A stretch of DNA of 64,000 nt from Providencia rettgeri (GTDB lineage: Bacteria; Pseudomonadota; Gammaproteobacteria; Enterobacterales; Enterobacteriaceae), in NCBI GenBank assembly GCA_900455085.1, contig UGTZ01000001.1, positions 310,001-374,000 on the forward strand, in the 5' to 3' direction. A program made the position numbers and the translations under genes. Shown here piece by piece: positions 39,857-48,917 of this stretch. The notes beneath the pieces are model-generated. The model saw only the letters and a program-made list of their open reading frames with translations. It did not search any database and was not told the DNA's origin. Position 1 is the stretch's first letter. Each line of letters begins with the position of its first letter.

Positions 39857-42800
39857 GTGAAAGACTTAATAAAGTTTCTGAAAGCGCAAACCAAGACCGA
39901 AGAGTTTGATGCTATCAAGATTGCTCTGGCATCACCTGATATGATCCGTTCATGGTCATTCGGTGAAGTTAAAAAGCCAGAAACCATTAACTACCGTACG
40001 TTCAAACCTGAGCGTGACGGTCTTTTCTGTGCGCGTATTTTCGGGCCAGTAAAAGACTACGAATGTCTGTGCGGTAAGTACAAACGTTTAAAACACCGTG
40101 GTGTGATTTGTGAGAAGTGTGGCGTTGAAGTTACACAGACCAAAGTTCGTCGTGAGCGCATGGGTCACATTGAACTTGCATCTCCGACTGCACACATTTG
40201 GTTCTTAAAATCACTGCCATCCCGTATCGGTTTGCTGCTTGATATGCCACTGCGTGATATCGAACGCGTTCTGTACTTTGAATCATATGTCGTTGTTGAA
40301 GGCGGTATGACTAGCCTTGAGCGTGCACAGATTCTGACAGAAGAGCAATACTTAGATGCGCTGGAAGAGTTCGGTGACGAATTTGATGCGAAAATGGGTG
40401 CGGAAGCAATCCAAGGCCTGCTGAAAAACCTCGATCTTGAGAACGAGTGTGAAACGCTGCGCGAAGAGTTAAACGAAACTAACTCTGAAACTAAGCGTAA
40501 GAAGCTGACTAAGCGTATCAAACTGCTAGAAGCATTTATCCAATCTGGTAACAAACCAGAGTGGATGATCTTAAACGTATTACCTGTATTACCACCGGAT
40601 CTGCGCCCATTAGTTCCACTCGATGGTGGTCGTTTCGCAACATCAGATCTAAACGATCTGTATCGTCGCGTAATCAACCGTAATAACCGTCTGAAACGCC
40701 TCCTGGATCTGGCTGCGCCAGACATCATCGTACGTAACGAAAAACGTATGTTGCAAGAAGCGGTTGACGCCCTGTTAGATAACGGTCGTCGTGGTCGCGC
40801 AATCACAGGTTCTAACAAACGTCCTCTGAAATCTTTGGCTGATATGATCAAAGGTAAACAAGGTCGTTTCCGTCAGAACTTACTTGGTAAGCGTGTTGAC
40901 TACTCAGGTCGTTCTGTTATCACCATAGGTCCATACCTGCGTCTGCATCAGTGCGGTCTGCCTAAGAAAATGGCTCTTGAGTTATTCAAACCATTTATCT
41001 ATGGCAAATTAGAATTACGTGGTCTGGCAACAACCATTAAAGCTGCGAAGAAAATGGTTGAGCGCGAAGAAGCGGTTGTTTGGGATATCTTGGATGAAGT
41101 TATCCGTGAACACCCAGTTATGCTGAACCGTGCACCAACACTTCACCGTCTGGGTATCCAAGCTTTCGAACCTATTCTTATCGAAGGTAAAGCTATCCAA
41201 TTGCACCCACTCGTTTGTGCGGCATATAACGCCGACTTCGATGGAGACCAAATGGCGGTACACGTTCCTCTGACTCTGGAAGCTCAGTTAGAAGCACGTG
41301 CGTTGATGATGTCAACCAACAACATCCTGTCACCTGCAAGTGGTGAGCCTATCATCGTTCCTTCACAGGACGTTGTATTGGGTCTTTACTACATGACACG
41401 TGACTGCGTAAACGCGAAAGGCGAGGGCATGGTATTAGCCGGTCCTAAAGAAGCTGAGCGTGTTTACCGTTCAGGTCATGCGTCACTGCATGCCCGCGTT
41501 AAAGTCCGTATCACTGAAGAAGTAAAAGATTCGGAAGGTAACATCACAATCAACACGGGCTTAGTTGACACTACTGTTGGTCGTGCAATTTTATGGATGA
41601 TCGTACCGAAAGGTCTGCCTTACGAATTGGTTAACCAAGCGTTAGGTAAAAAAGCGATCTCTAAAATGCTGAACACCTGTTACCGTGTTCTGGGCCTGAA
41701 GCCTACTGTTATTTTTGCTGACCAAATCATGTATACCGGTTTTGCCTATGCGGCACGTTCTGGTGCATCAGTTGGTATCGATGATATGGTTATTCCAGAG
41801 AAAAAAGCTGGAATTATCGCCGAAGCAGAAGCTGAAGTTGCAGAAATTCAGGAACAGTTCCAGTCTGGTCTGGTTACAGCAGGCGAACGTTACAACAAAG
41901 TTATCGATATCTGGGCAGCGGCAAACGAACGTGTTGCTAAAGCGATGATGGAAAACTTATCGACTGAAGCGGTTATTAACCGTGATGGCGTCGAAGAACA
42001 ACAAGTTTCTTTCAACAGTATCTTTATGATGGCCGACTCCGGTGCTCGTGGTTCTGCAGCTCAGATTCGTCAGCTAGCCGGTATGCGTGGTCTGATGGCT
42101 AAGCCAGATGGCTCAATCATCGAGACACCAATCACGGCAAACTTCCGTGAAGGTCTGAACGTTCTCCAGTACTTTATTTCTACGCACGGTGCGCGTAAAG
42201 GTCTTGCCGATACCGCATTGAAAACAGCGAACTCCGGTTATCTGACTCGTCGTTTAGTTGACGTTGCGCAGGACTTGGTGGTAACTGAAGACGACTGTGG
42301 AACTCACGAAGGTATCCTGATGACTCCGGTTATCGAGGGTGGCGACGTTAAAGAACCACTGCGTGAACGTGTACTGGGTCGTGTGACTGCAGAAGATATC
42401 CTGATCCCAGGAACTGCGGACATTCTAGTTCCACGTAATACATTACTGCACGAAAAACTGTGTGACCTGTTAGAAGCTAACTCAGTCGACAGCGTTAAAG
42501 TTCGTTCAGTTGTAAGTTGTGAAACTGACTTCGGTGTGTGTGCTCACTGTTATGGTCGTGACCTTGCTCGTGGTCACATCATCAACAAAGGTGAAGCTAT
42601 CGGGGTTATCGCGGCACAGTCAATCGGTGAGCCGGGTACACAGTTAACGATGCGTACGTTCCACATCGGGGGTGCGGCATCTCGTGCGGCGGCAGAATCT
42701 AGCATTCAAGTCCGTAACACAGGTACTCTGAAACTGGTTAACGCAAAATTCGTTACGAACTCAGAAGGTAAACTGGTTATTACTTCACGTAATACAGAGC

Positions 42801-44080
42801 TGCGTCTGATTGACGAATTCGGTCGTACTAAAGAAAGCTATAAAGTCCCTTACGGTGCGCACTTGACGAAAGGCGATGGCGATGCAGTAACGGGCGGTGA
42901 AACTGTTGCGAACTGGGATCCACATACCATGCCAGTCGTCAGTGAAGTTTCTGGTTTCATCAGCTTCTCTGACATGCTTGATGGTCAAACAATGACGCGT
43001 CAGACTGATGAATTAACTGGTCTGTCTTCAATCGTTGTTCTGGATACTGCGGAACGTACCAGTGGTGGTAAAGACCTACGTCCTGCTTTACGTGTTATTG
43101 ACGCAAATGGTAACGACGTTCTTATACCTAACACAGACATGCCTGCTCAGTACTTCTTACCGGGTAAAGCAATTGTTCAGTTAGATGATGGCATCGCAAT
43201 CAATGTCGGTGATACCTTAGCGCGTATTCCACAAGAATCTGTGGGTACTAAAGATATCACGGGTGGTCTGCCACGCGTAGCTGACTTGTTCGAAGCACGT
43301 CGTCCGAAAGAGCCTGCAATCTTGGCTGAAATCAGCGGTATTATCTCGTTTGGTAAAGAAACCAAAGGGAAGCGTCGTCTGGTTATCACACCATTAGATG
43401 GTAGCGATCCGTACGAAGAGATGATCCCTAAATGGCGTCAGCTCAACGTGTTCGAAGGTGAGATCGTTGAACGCGGTGACGTGGTTTCCGATGGTCCAGA
43501 ATCTCCACACGATATTCTGCGTCTGCGTGGTGTCCATGCTGTTACGCGTTATATTACTAACGAGGTTCAGGAAGTTTACCGCTTACAAGGCGTTAAGATT
43601 AACGATAAACACATTGAAGTTATCGTTCGTCAGATGCTGCGTAAAGTCACTATCGCGGATGCAGGAAGTTCTGAATTCCTCGAAGGTGAACAAGTCGAGT
43701 ACTCACGTGTTAAAGTTTCTAACCGTAAACTGGAACAAGAAGGCAAAATTCCAGCGAACTTTGCTCGCGACCTGTTGGGTATTACGAAGGCATCTCTGGC
43801 AACAGAATCCTTTATCTCAGCAGCATCGTTCCAAGAAACAACACGCGTACTGACTGAAGCAGCAGTTGCAGGTAAACGTGATGAACTGCGCGGTCTGAAA
43901 GAAAACGTAATTGTTGGACGTCTGATCCCAGCAGGTACTGGTTTTGCGTATCACCAAGACCGTATCCGCCGCCGTCATCTGAACGATGTTGTGGATGCAC
44001 CACAAGTCAGTGCAGATGAAGCAACAGCGAACTTAGCTGAGCTGTTAAATGCAGGTTTCAGCAGCGACAACCAGAACTAA
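39857..44080 (+). CDS. rpoC: RNA polymerase beta' subunit
   Basis: 1407 residues, the same as E. coli. N-terminal zinc finger (CLCGKYKRLKHRGVICEKCG), the catalytic Mg-binding NADFDGDQMAVH, and the trigger loop/bridge helix region (GEPGTQLTMRTFHIGG). Intact, in contrast to rpoB. Confidence 0.99.
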   Translation: MKDLIKFLKAQTKTEEFDAIKIALASPDMIRSWSFGEVKKPETINYRTFKPERDGLFCARIFGPVKDYECLCGKYKRLKHRGVICEKCGVEVTQTKVRRERMGHIELASPTAHIWFLKSLPSRIGLLLDMPLRDIERVLYFESYVVVEGGMTSLERAQILTEEQYLDALEEFGDEFDAKMGAEAIQGLLKNLDLENECETLREELNETNSETKRKKLTKRIKLLEAFIQSGNKPEWMILNVLPVLPPDLRPLVPLDGGRFATSDLNDLYRRVINRNNRLKRLLDLAAPDIIVRNEKRMLQEAVDALLDNGRRGRAITGSNKRPLKSLADMIKGKQGRFRQNLLGKRVDYSGRSVITIGPYLRLHQCGLPKKMALELFKPFIYGKLELRGLATTIKAAKKMVEREEAVVWDILDEVIREHPVMLNRAPTLHRLGIQAFEPILIEGKAIQLHPLVCAAYNADFDGDQMAVHVPLTLEAQLEARALMMSTNNILSPASGEPIIVPSQDVVLGLYYMTRDCVNAKGEGMVLAGPKEAERVYRSGHASLHARVKVRITEEVKDSEGNITINTGLVDTTVGRAILWMIVPKGLPYELVNQALGKKAISKMLNTCYRVLGLKPTVIFADQIMYTGFAYAARSGASVGIDDMVIPEKKAGIIAEAEAEVAEIQEQFQSGLVTAGERYNKVIDIWAAANERVAKAMMENLSTEAVINRDGVEEQQVSFNSIFMMADSGARGSAAQIRQLAGMRGLMAKPDGSIIETPITANFREGLNVLQYFISTHGARKGLADTALKTANSGYLTRRLVDVAQDLVVTEDDCGTHEGILMTPVIEGGDVKEPLRERVLGRVTAEDILIPGTADILVPRNTLLHEKLCDLLEANSVDSVKVRSVVSCETDFGVCAHCYGRDLARGHIINKGEAIGVIAAQSIGEPGTQLTMRTFHIGGAASRAAAESSIQVRNTGTLKLVNAKFVTNSEGKLVITSRNTELRLIDEFGRTKESYKVPYGAHLTKGDGDAVTGGETVANWDPHTMPVVSEVSGFISFSDMLDGQTMTRQTDELTGLSSIVVLDTAERTSGGKDLRPALRVIDANGNDVLIPNTDMPAQYFLPGKAIVQLDDGIAINVGDTLARIPQESVGTKDITGGLPRVADLFEARRPKEPAILAEISGIISFGKETKGKRRLVITPLDGSDPYEEMIPKWRQLNVFEGEIVERGDVVSDGPESPHDILRLRGVHAVTRYITNEVQEVYRLQGVKINDKHIEVIVRQMLRKVTIADAGSSEFLEGEQVEYSRVKVSNRKLEQEGKIPANFARDLLGITKASLATESFISAASFQETTRVLTEAAVAGKRDELRGLKENVIVGRLIPAGTGFAYHQDRIRRRHLNDVVDAPQVSADEATANLAELLNAGFSSDNQN

Positions 44081-44110
44081 TTTCTGATTTCACTGCAAAA
44101 TTCCTGACAG

Positions 44111-44140
44111 AAGCCAGTACCGAAAGGTACTGGCTTTTTT
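44111..44140 (+). terminator. Terminator of rpoBC
   Basis: AAGCCAGTACC-GAAA-GGTACTGGCTT followed by T. Confidence 0.95.
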
Positions 44141-44374
44141 ATATCTAATAAAATGATAAATTGATTTTTATTTTTCTAATTTGAATTCATCAATAAATCC
44201 TTTTATTTCTTAAATTTATCTGAATATGTAATACGTATTTCTATTTTTAAAATATATCGGCCAGTGAAAAAACGTAATAATAATTTTCCGGGTTAAAAAT
44301 TAAACGGTAATAAAAATAATAATACAAAAATCACTTTCAAATTATTTAATAGGAATAAATAAAAGGAATATACG

Positions 44375-45328
44375 ATGGATAAAAAAAAGACAAATGAACA
44401 GGTAGATACAAATCAAGCCAGCCTTTCGGCTTATCATGGTTTATTATCAAACTCATTAGGGGTAATGAATACATCTCAGATAATCACTGGGAACGGGCAA
44501 ATTGCGTTAGATTTAGTTGTTGTTATCGATACCAGTGGTTCAATGGCTGATGAAGCAGGGGATTTAAGTAAACAGATTGATGCGACGATTGAAGCGGCAT
44601 CAGCAAAATGTCCATCGCATCTTCGTGCCACATTTTTAGGTATTGAAGGGACTTGGGCAAACACTAAGTTTGATCAATCTGCCAGTGAATATTTAATTAA
44701 GGTCGGAGCGAACGAAAGGGATCTACAAGCAAGATTACCGTTTAAAGAATCCGATGGGCGAGATCATGCTGGAAATAAAGAAGATTTATGTCGCGCGGTT
44801 ATTGATATTAGTAAACATTTTGATTGGCGTGATGATGCGCGTAGGGCTATTTTTGTGTTGGGTGATGAAGGGATGGAAGGTGGCGGCGGAATTCTTACTC
44901 GTGCTGCAATTGCAAAAAATAATGAAGCCATATCTGTCGCTCAAGAAAGAGGAATTAAGGTGTATACCTACCAAGGTACACCGGATGATAGCCTAACAAA
45001 TCTAGATCGTTTTCCGACTCTTGCTGATAGAGATAACGTGACGAGGGAGTACGAACGGTTAGCCAAAGAAACCGACGGACGTGCGTACATTTACACCACA
45101 GGGATTGCAAATTTCTCCTTGGTTTTACAGGAAATATTGTGTGACAGCTTAACACCACCAGTAAAACCAGATAAAGGTTTATTAAATTGTGATGCGGTGT
45201 GTGACAACTTGCCATTAATTATCAATACAGTAAATACATTGTCAGATATCATCAATAAAACTATCAACTCTTGTTGCCCAATAGACTCAGATACGAAACA
45301 TGATGATTCATGCCAGTGTAAACATTAA
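44375..45328 (+). CDS. Orphan von Willebrand factor A-domain protein with Cys-rich tail
   Basis: 317 residues. I recognise a VWA domain: the MIDAS metal motif DTSGS at residues 52-56 and, later, FVLGDEGMEGGGG. The last about 50 residues hold six cysteines (NCDAVC, SCC, SCQC). There is no signal peptide or membrane segment. The gene stands alone after rpoC, with AT-rich upstream DNA and its own terminator, and is not part of the E. coli order. No nearby MoxR ATPase, toxin or ter gene supports a specific role. Probably acquired; function unknown. Confidence 0.8.
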   Translation: MDKKKTNEQVDTNQASLSAYHGLLSNSLGVMNTSQIITGNGQIALDLVVVIDTSGSMADEAGDLSKQIDATIEAASAKCPSHLRATFLGIEGTWANTKFDQSASEYLIKVGANERDLQARLPFKESDGRDHAGNKEDLCRAVIDISKHFDWRDDARRAIFVLGDEGMEGGGGILTRAAIAKNNEAISVAQERGIKVYTYQGTPDDSLTNLDRFPTLADRDNVTREYERLAKETDGRAYIYTTGIANFSLVLQEILCDSLTPPVKPDKGLLNCDAVCDNLPLIINTVNTLSDIINKTINSCCPIDSDTKHDDSCQCKH

Positions 45329-45343
45329 TATTGTGTTATGAAA

Positions 45344-45373
45344 ATAAAAGCGGGAAAATATCCCCGCTTTTAT
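45344..45373. terminator. Bidirectional terminator, VWA gene / dcuC-like gene
   Basis: ATAAAAGCGGG pairs with CCCGCTTTTAT in the gap between convergent genes. Confidence 0.9.
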
Positions 45374-45397
45374 AGTTATTACTGATAAGTTTCGTGA

Positions 45398-46771
45398 TTA
45401 ATAAAAAATACCAATAATTGCACAGTGCGCGACAAACCCAACCATTAATGGTACAGCGGTTCGTTTCACGACATCAAAAGGTTGCAGTTTTGCCCCACTT
45501 GATACGGCAATAATAACCCCCGCGACGGGGGACATACCTCGACCCATGTGGGAAGCTTGTTGCATTGGTAGGATCATGGCAATTGGGTTAACGCCCATAC
45601 TATGCGCAATTTGTGGAATTAACTCAACGAATGCAAGGAATGGTGCATTACCTGAACCCATAATAATGGCTGCTGCAAGGGTCACTAATGCAAATACAAT
45701 CGCCATGGCAAATGGTGGCAAGCCGACGGACTCAGCACCTAAAATCAGTTGGTCAATTGCTCCACTGACTTTAATACCATGAGCGAACACACCAGCAGCA
45801 ACCAATAAGCCAACTACATTACTGAATGCATGACCCATACCATTTAAAAATGTTTGGAAGCCATTACAAACCGTTTTGAAATTACGTACGCGAAGTGTTT
45901 CAATCACCATACAAATTGCCATAGCAATCAGTACGATAGTCACAACATCTAAGTGAATACCGGAAAAGAACAAATTGGATGTTCCTACTGCCATAATAAT
46001 GGGTAACATAGGAAGAAGTGCATAATATCCAGGAACGGACTTAGTCGTTTCCTCTTTTTCATGGGACTGAACAGCTTTACCAATTTCAGGCACGAAACCT
46101 TGCTTACGGTCACAATGACGTTGCCAGAAAATATGGGTAATACCAACTACCAATACAGTGGCTAACGCGGCAGGGCCTTGATAGTAAAGTACATATTCAA
46201 CAACAGACATATCGACAGCTTTTGCGCCACGGATAGCATCAATTGCCGTTGGAGTATAGGCCACACCAAGGGATGTAGCGATAACTCCAGCCGCAGAAGC
46301 AGGTGATAATCCCAAACCAATCATAATGGGGAACATGGTACCCATTAACAATACAGCTAAGCCTGTTGCTGATGGAATGGCTAATTGCAAGATACTTGCC
46401 AGTAAGAAAGAGAAAAATAGTAGTACATAAGGTGAACGCATATTTTTCAGTGGCTTGGTTGCAACACGTACTACCGCTTCATTGGCACCTATATGGTCCA
46501 TATAGTGCGCAAAGCCCATCAATGCCATGATCATTAAACCGAGATCTGCTGCGCGGCTACTGAATAAATCTCGCATGACTTCAAATGGATCGAGCCAAGT
46601 GATACCGGTGGTGGCGACATTTTTAGGGAGGATAGGCCCCCAGCCAAGGGCTAGGGTGAATATCATCAATACTAAGCCAGCAATTAATAATACCGGCTCA
46701 GCTTTGTATCCCTTCAAAATAAACCGCGCAACCAAAACAACGATAATCAGAACCGTTAGAATTGGGATCAT
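45398..46771 (-). CDS. DcuC-family anaerobic carrier
   Basis: 457 residues, about 12 membrane segments, family DcuC/DcuD (C4-dicarboxylate uptake C). Features such as SATGLAVLLMGTMFPIM and MGSGNAPFLAFVELIP fit. The family moves succinate, fumarate and related acids in anaerobic cells. It overlaps pepT by four bases and lies downstream of it, suggesting one operon and possibly a substrate linked to peptide use. The exact substrate is not evident. Confidence 0.85.
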   Translation of the reverse strand: MIPILTVLIIVVLVARFILKGYKAEPVLLIAGLVLMIFTLALGWGPILPKNVATTGITWLDPFEVMRDLFSSRAADLGLMIMALMGFAHYMDHIGANEAVVRVATKPLKNMRSPYVLLFFSFLLASILQLAIPSATGLAVLLMGTMFPIMIGLGLSPASAAGVIATSLGVAYTPTAIDAIRGAKAVDMSVVEYVLYYQGPAALATVLVVGITHIFWQRHCDRKQGFVPEIGKAVQSHEKEETTKSVPGYYALLPMLPIIMAVGTSNLFFSGIHLDVVTIVLIAMAICMVIETLRVRNFKTVCNGFQTFLNGMGHAFSNVVGLLVAAGVFAHGIKVSGAIDQLILGAESVGLPPFAMAIVFALVTLAAAIIMGSGNAPFLAFVELIPQIAHSMGVNPIAMILPMQQASHMGRGMSPVAGVIIAVSSGAKLQPFDVVKRTAVPLMVGFVAHCAIIGIFY

Positions 46772-48021
46772 GCTTTAGCTCCTGGTTTGAAGCGTTCAGC
46801 GGTGATTTGTACCACTTGTTTTAATACATCGCTGGCGGCATGTAGGGATTTAACAGGTAGATATTCATAGATTGAATGGAAGTTATGTGCACCTGTGAAG
46901 ATGTTAGGGCAAGGTAACCCATTTTGTGATAATGCGGCTCCATCATAGCCACCACGCATAGGAATGACTTTTGGTGTAATACCACAAGCTTGGTAGGCGT
47001 CAACAGCAATATCAATAGGGTAACGGTTATCACCTTGTAGGCTGTTGTAAACGTTAGAATAGCGATCTGATAGCTTACAAACAACACTTTCGCTGCCCCA
47101 GAGACTTTCACAGCTTTCTGCTAATTGTTTTAAGAAAGCCATACGTTTGCGATAGCCGTCTTCGGTAAAATCGCGAATGTCCATTTTTAACACGGTACGA
47201 GCGCTATTACCTGACATTTGTTTCACCCAATAATAGCCTTCGCGACCATCTGTATATTCAGGGGCTTCACCGCCGGGTAACATGGCAATAAATTTTTGCG
47301 CCATTAATAATGAATTAACGAGTTTGCCTTTCGCAGACATTGGATGAGCTGATTTACCCGTAAAGATGATTTCGGCATCACCCGCATTCCAGTTTTCATA
47401 CACAAGTTCACCAATACCGCAGCAGTCTAAGGTGTAAGCAAAATCTGCTCCAAACTCTTTAACATCAAAAACTTTTGCGCCACGGAGGCCTTGTTCTTCG
47501 TCCGGAACAAAACCAATTTTAATGGTTCCGTGCTTGATTTCTGGGTTTTGTTTAAAGTATTGCAGCATATCCATGATAGAGGCAATTGCCGCTTTATCGT
47601 CAGCACCTAATAGGCTAGTTCCATCAGTGACAATAATGTCATCACCAATGTAGTTCACCAATTCAGGGAATTCACTCTTACGTAGATAAATATTAAGCTC
47701 TTTATTCATGCATAAATCTTCACCGGTGTATGGCAAGATTTGCGCTTTAGTATCATTGGTTTGTTCTGCACTGGTGTCTAAGTGGCCGAAGAAAGCGACG
47801 GTTGGGACATCATAATCAAGGTTGGAAGGTAACGTTGCGGTGACAATAGCAGTGTCACGCAGTTTAATGTCTTCAACGCCCAGAGCCTCGAGCTCCTGAA
47901 CCAATTGTTTCGCAAGGACACGTTGCCCTTCTGAGGATGGCATAATCCCTGCCGCGCCCTTTTCCCTATCAGTGGTGGTGTTAATTTTGGTGTAAGAAAT
48001 AAATCGCTCAACAATATTCAT
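46768..48021 (-). CDS. pepT: Peptidase T (aminotripeptidase)
   Basis: 417 residues, metallopeptidase M20B. Zinc ligands lie in FFGHLDTS, the bridging Asp in GADDKAA, and the catalytic Glu in PDEEQG. It removes the N-terminal residue from tripeptides in the cytoplasm; in enterobacteria it is induced anaerobically by FNR. The stop overlaps the start of the following carrier gene. Confidence 0.95.
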   Translation of the reverse strand: MNIVERFISYTKINTTTDREKGAAGIMPSSEGQRVLAKQLVQELEALGVEDIKLRDTAIVTATLPSNLDYDVPTVAFFGHLDTSAEQTNDTKAQILPYTGEDLCMNKELNIYLRKSEFPELVNYIGDDIIVTDGTSLLGADDKAAIASIMDMLQYFKQNPEIKHGTIKIGFVPDEEQGLRGAKVFDVKEFGADFAYTLDCCGIGELVYENWNAGDAEIIFTGKSAHPMSAKGKLVNSLLMAQKFIAMLPGGEAPEYTDGREGYYWVKQMSGNSARTVLKMDIRDFTEDGYRKRMAFLKQLAESCESLWGSESVVCKLSDRYSNVYNSLQGDNRYPIDIAVDAYQACGITPKVIPMRGGYDGAALSQNGLPCPNIFTGAHNFHSIYEYLPVKSLHAASDVLKQVVQITAERFKPGAKA

Positions 48022-48597
48022 TCTTTTAATTCCCCAGCATCTTATAGAATGCGTTTTACATTAGTTATATCTGTGAATGTAATTTCATTTCACAGTATTA
48101 TTTTTGTATCACAACTAAAGACATTTTGAATATCAGACCTGTTGAATTTTTCTAAGAAATGCTAGTGGGTATATAAAATTGATAATTAATAGTGGCATTA
48201 TTCGCATAATGAATTAAAATGAGCGACTTTATTCCTATCTTATTTTACATTGTTAAATTATTGATATTAATACGTGATAATATTCCTTCACGATGTATAT
48301 TTTATTTAATACCTAGTATTAAACTCACTCTATCTTAAATTTAATTAATATATATTGTTGCTGGGTAACTAAAAGATAATTTATTCTAAAAATAAAAACA
48401 ATTTTAATTTAACAATATTAATAGAAAAGTAGATGGAATGAATACTTAAAATCATATTTTGACATTTTATTTCTTTATCTTTCATTTAGATAATTGAATA
48501 AATTTTATAATGGCCCTTATATTGGTTGATTTTTATAGGGTAGTGATAAAAAATTTTTTTTTGTATTGTTTCACATTGCCTCTATTCATCCTTCTTT

Positions 48598-48613
48598 GAA
48601 AGTAAATGAAAAT
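48598..48613. promoter_or_regulatory. Possible AgaR-type operator upstream of the sulfatase
   Basis: GAAAGTAAATGAAAAT; read on the other strand it is ATTTTCATTTACTTTC, close to ACTTTCATTTGATTTC before agaR. Assignment to AgaR is inferred. Confidence 0.4.
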
Positions 48614-48878
48614 TTAATGTCGATTGTTTAACTACCACTTGCTATGTAATTTCAAAGCAAAATTCTACTTTTGTGCTCAGTATCTCTGAATTGTTTATTT
48701 TTATTAAAAATCATTTGATTATGGTTATTTTTGCTAAGTTGTCATCATTTTTTTACTGTGAGGTAATCGACTTGTTTTCGATGAATTGCTTACTTTTTGT
48801 GATCTCTACTTGAATTTTGGTATTTTCGATCACTTACTTTTTGATCTTATGTAAAAGTATAAATAATATGTATTAACC

Positions 48879-48900
48879 AAAAACGAAAGAAAACGTAAAC
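48879..48900. promoter_or_regulatory. Possible AgaR-type operator just before the sulfatase
   Basis: AAAAACGAAAGAAAACGTAA; the complement contains GTTTTCTTTCGTTTT, resembling the E. coli AgaR operator pattern of repeated TTTC. It ends 18 bases before the ATG, a position suited to repression. Confidence 0.45.
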
Positions 48901-48917
48901 AAAAAGAGGATGAAGCA

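Larger units (their letters stand above)
48022..48917. promoter_or_regulatory. Long AT-rich divergent region pepT / sulfatase
   Basis: 896 bases, very AT-rich, with no gene-like frame. Seen in it: a TGTGAA/TTCACA inverted repeat near 48071-48094 (spacing too wide for CRP), a GAAAGTAAATGAAAAT element at 48598-48613, and AAAAACGAAAGAAAACGTAA at 48879-48898. The last two resemble sequences before agaR and the anSME gene. The AT content suggests H-NS silencing. Confidence 0.6.

Noticed and set aside
44375..45328. VWA protein as part of a tellurite-resistance or MoxR-type system
   Set aside because: No partner genes of either system are nearby; the domain alone does not decide function.
48071..48094. 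CRP site upstream of pepT (TGTGAA ... TTCACA)
   Set aside because: The half-sites are 13 bases apart instead of 6, so it is only a palindrome-like repeat.
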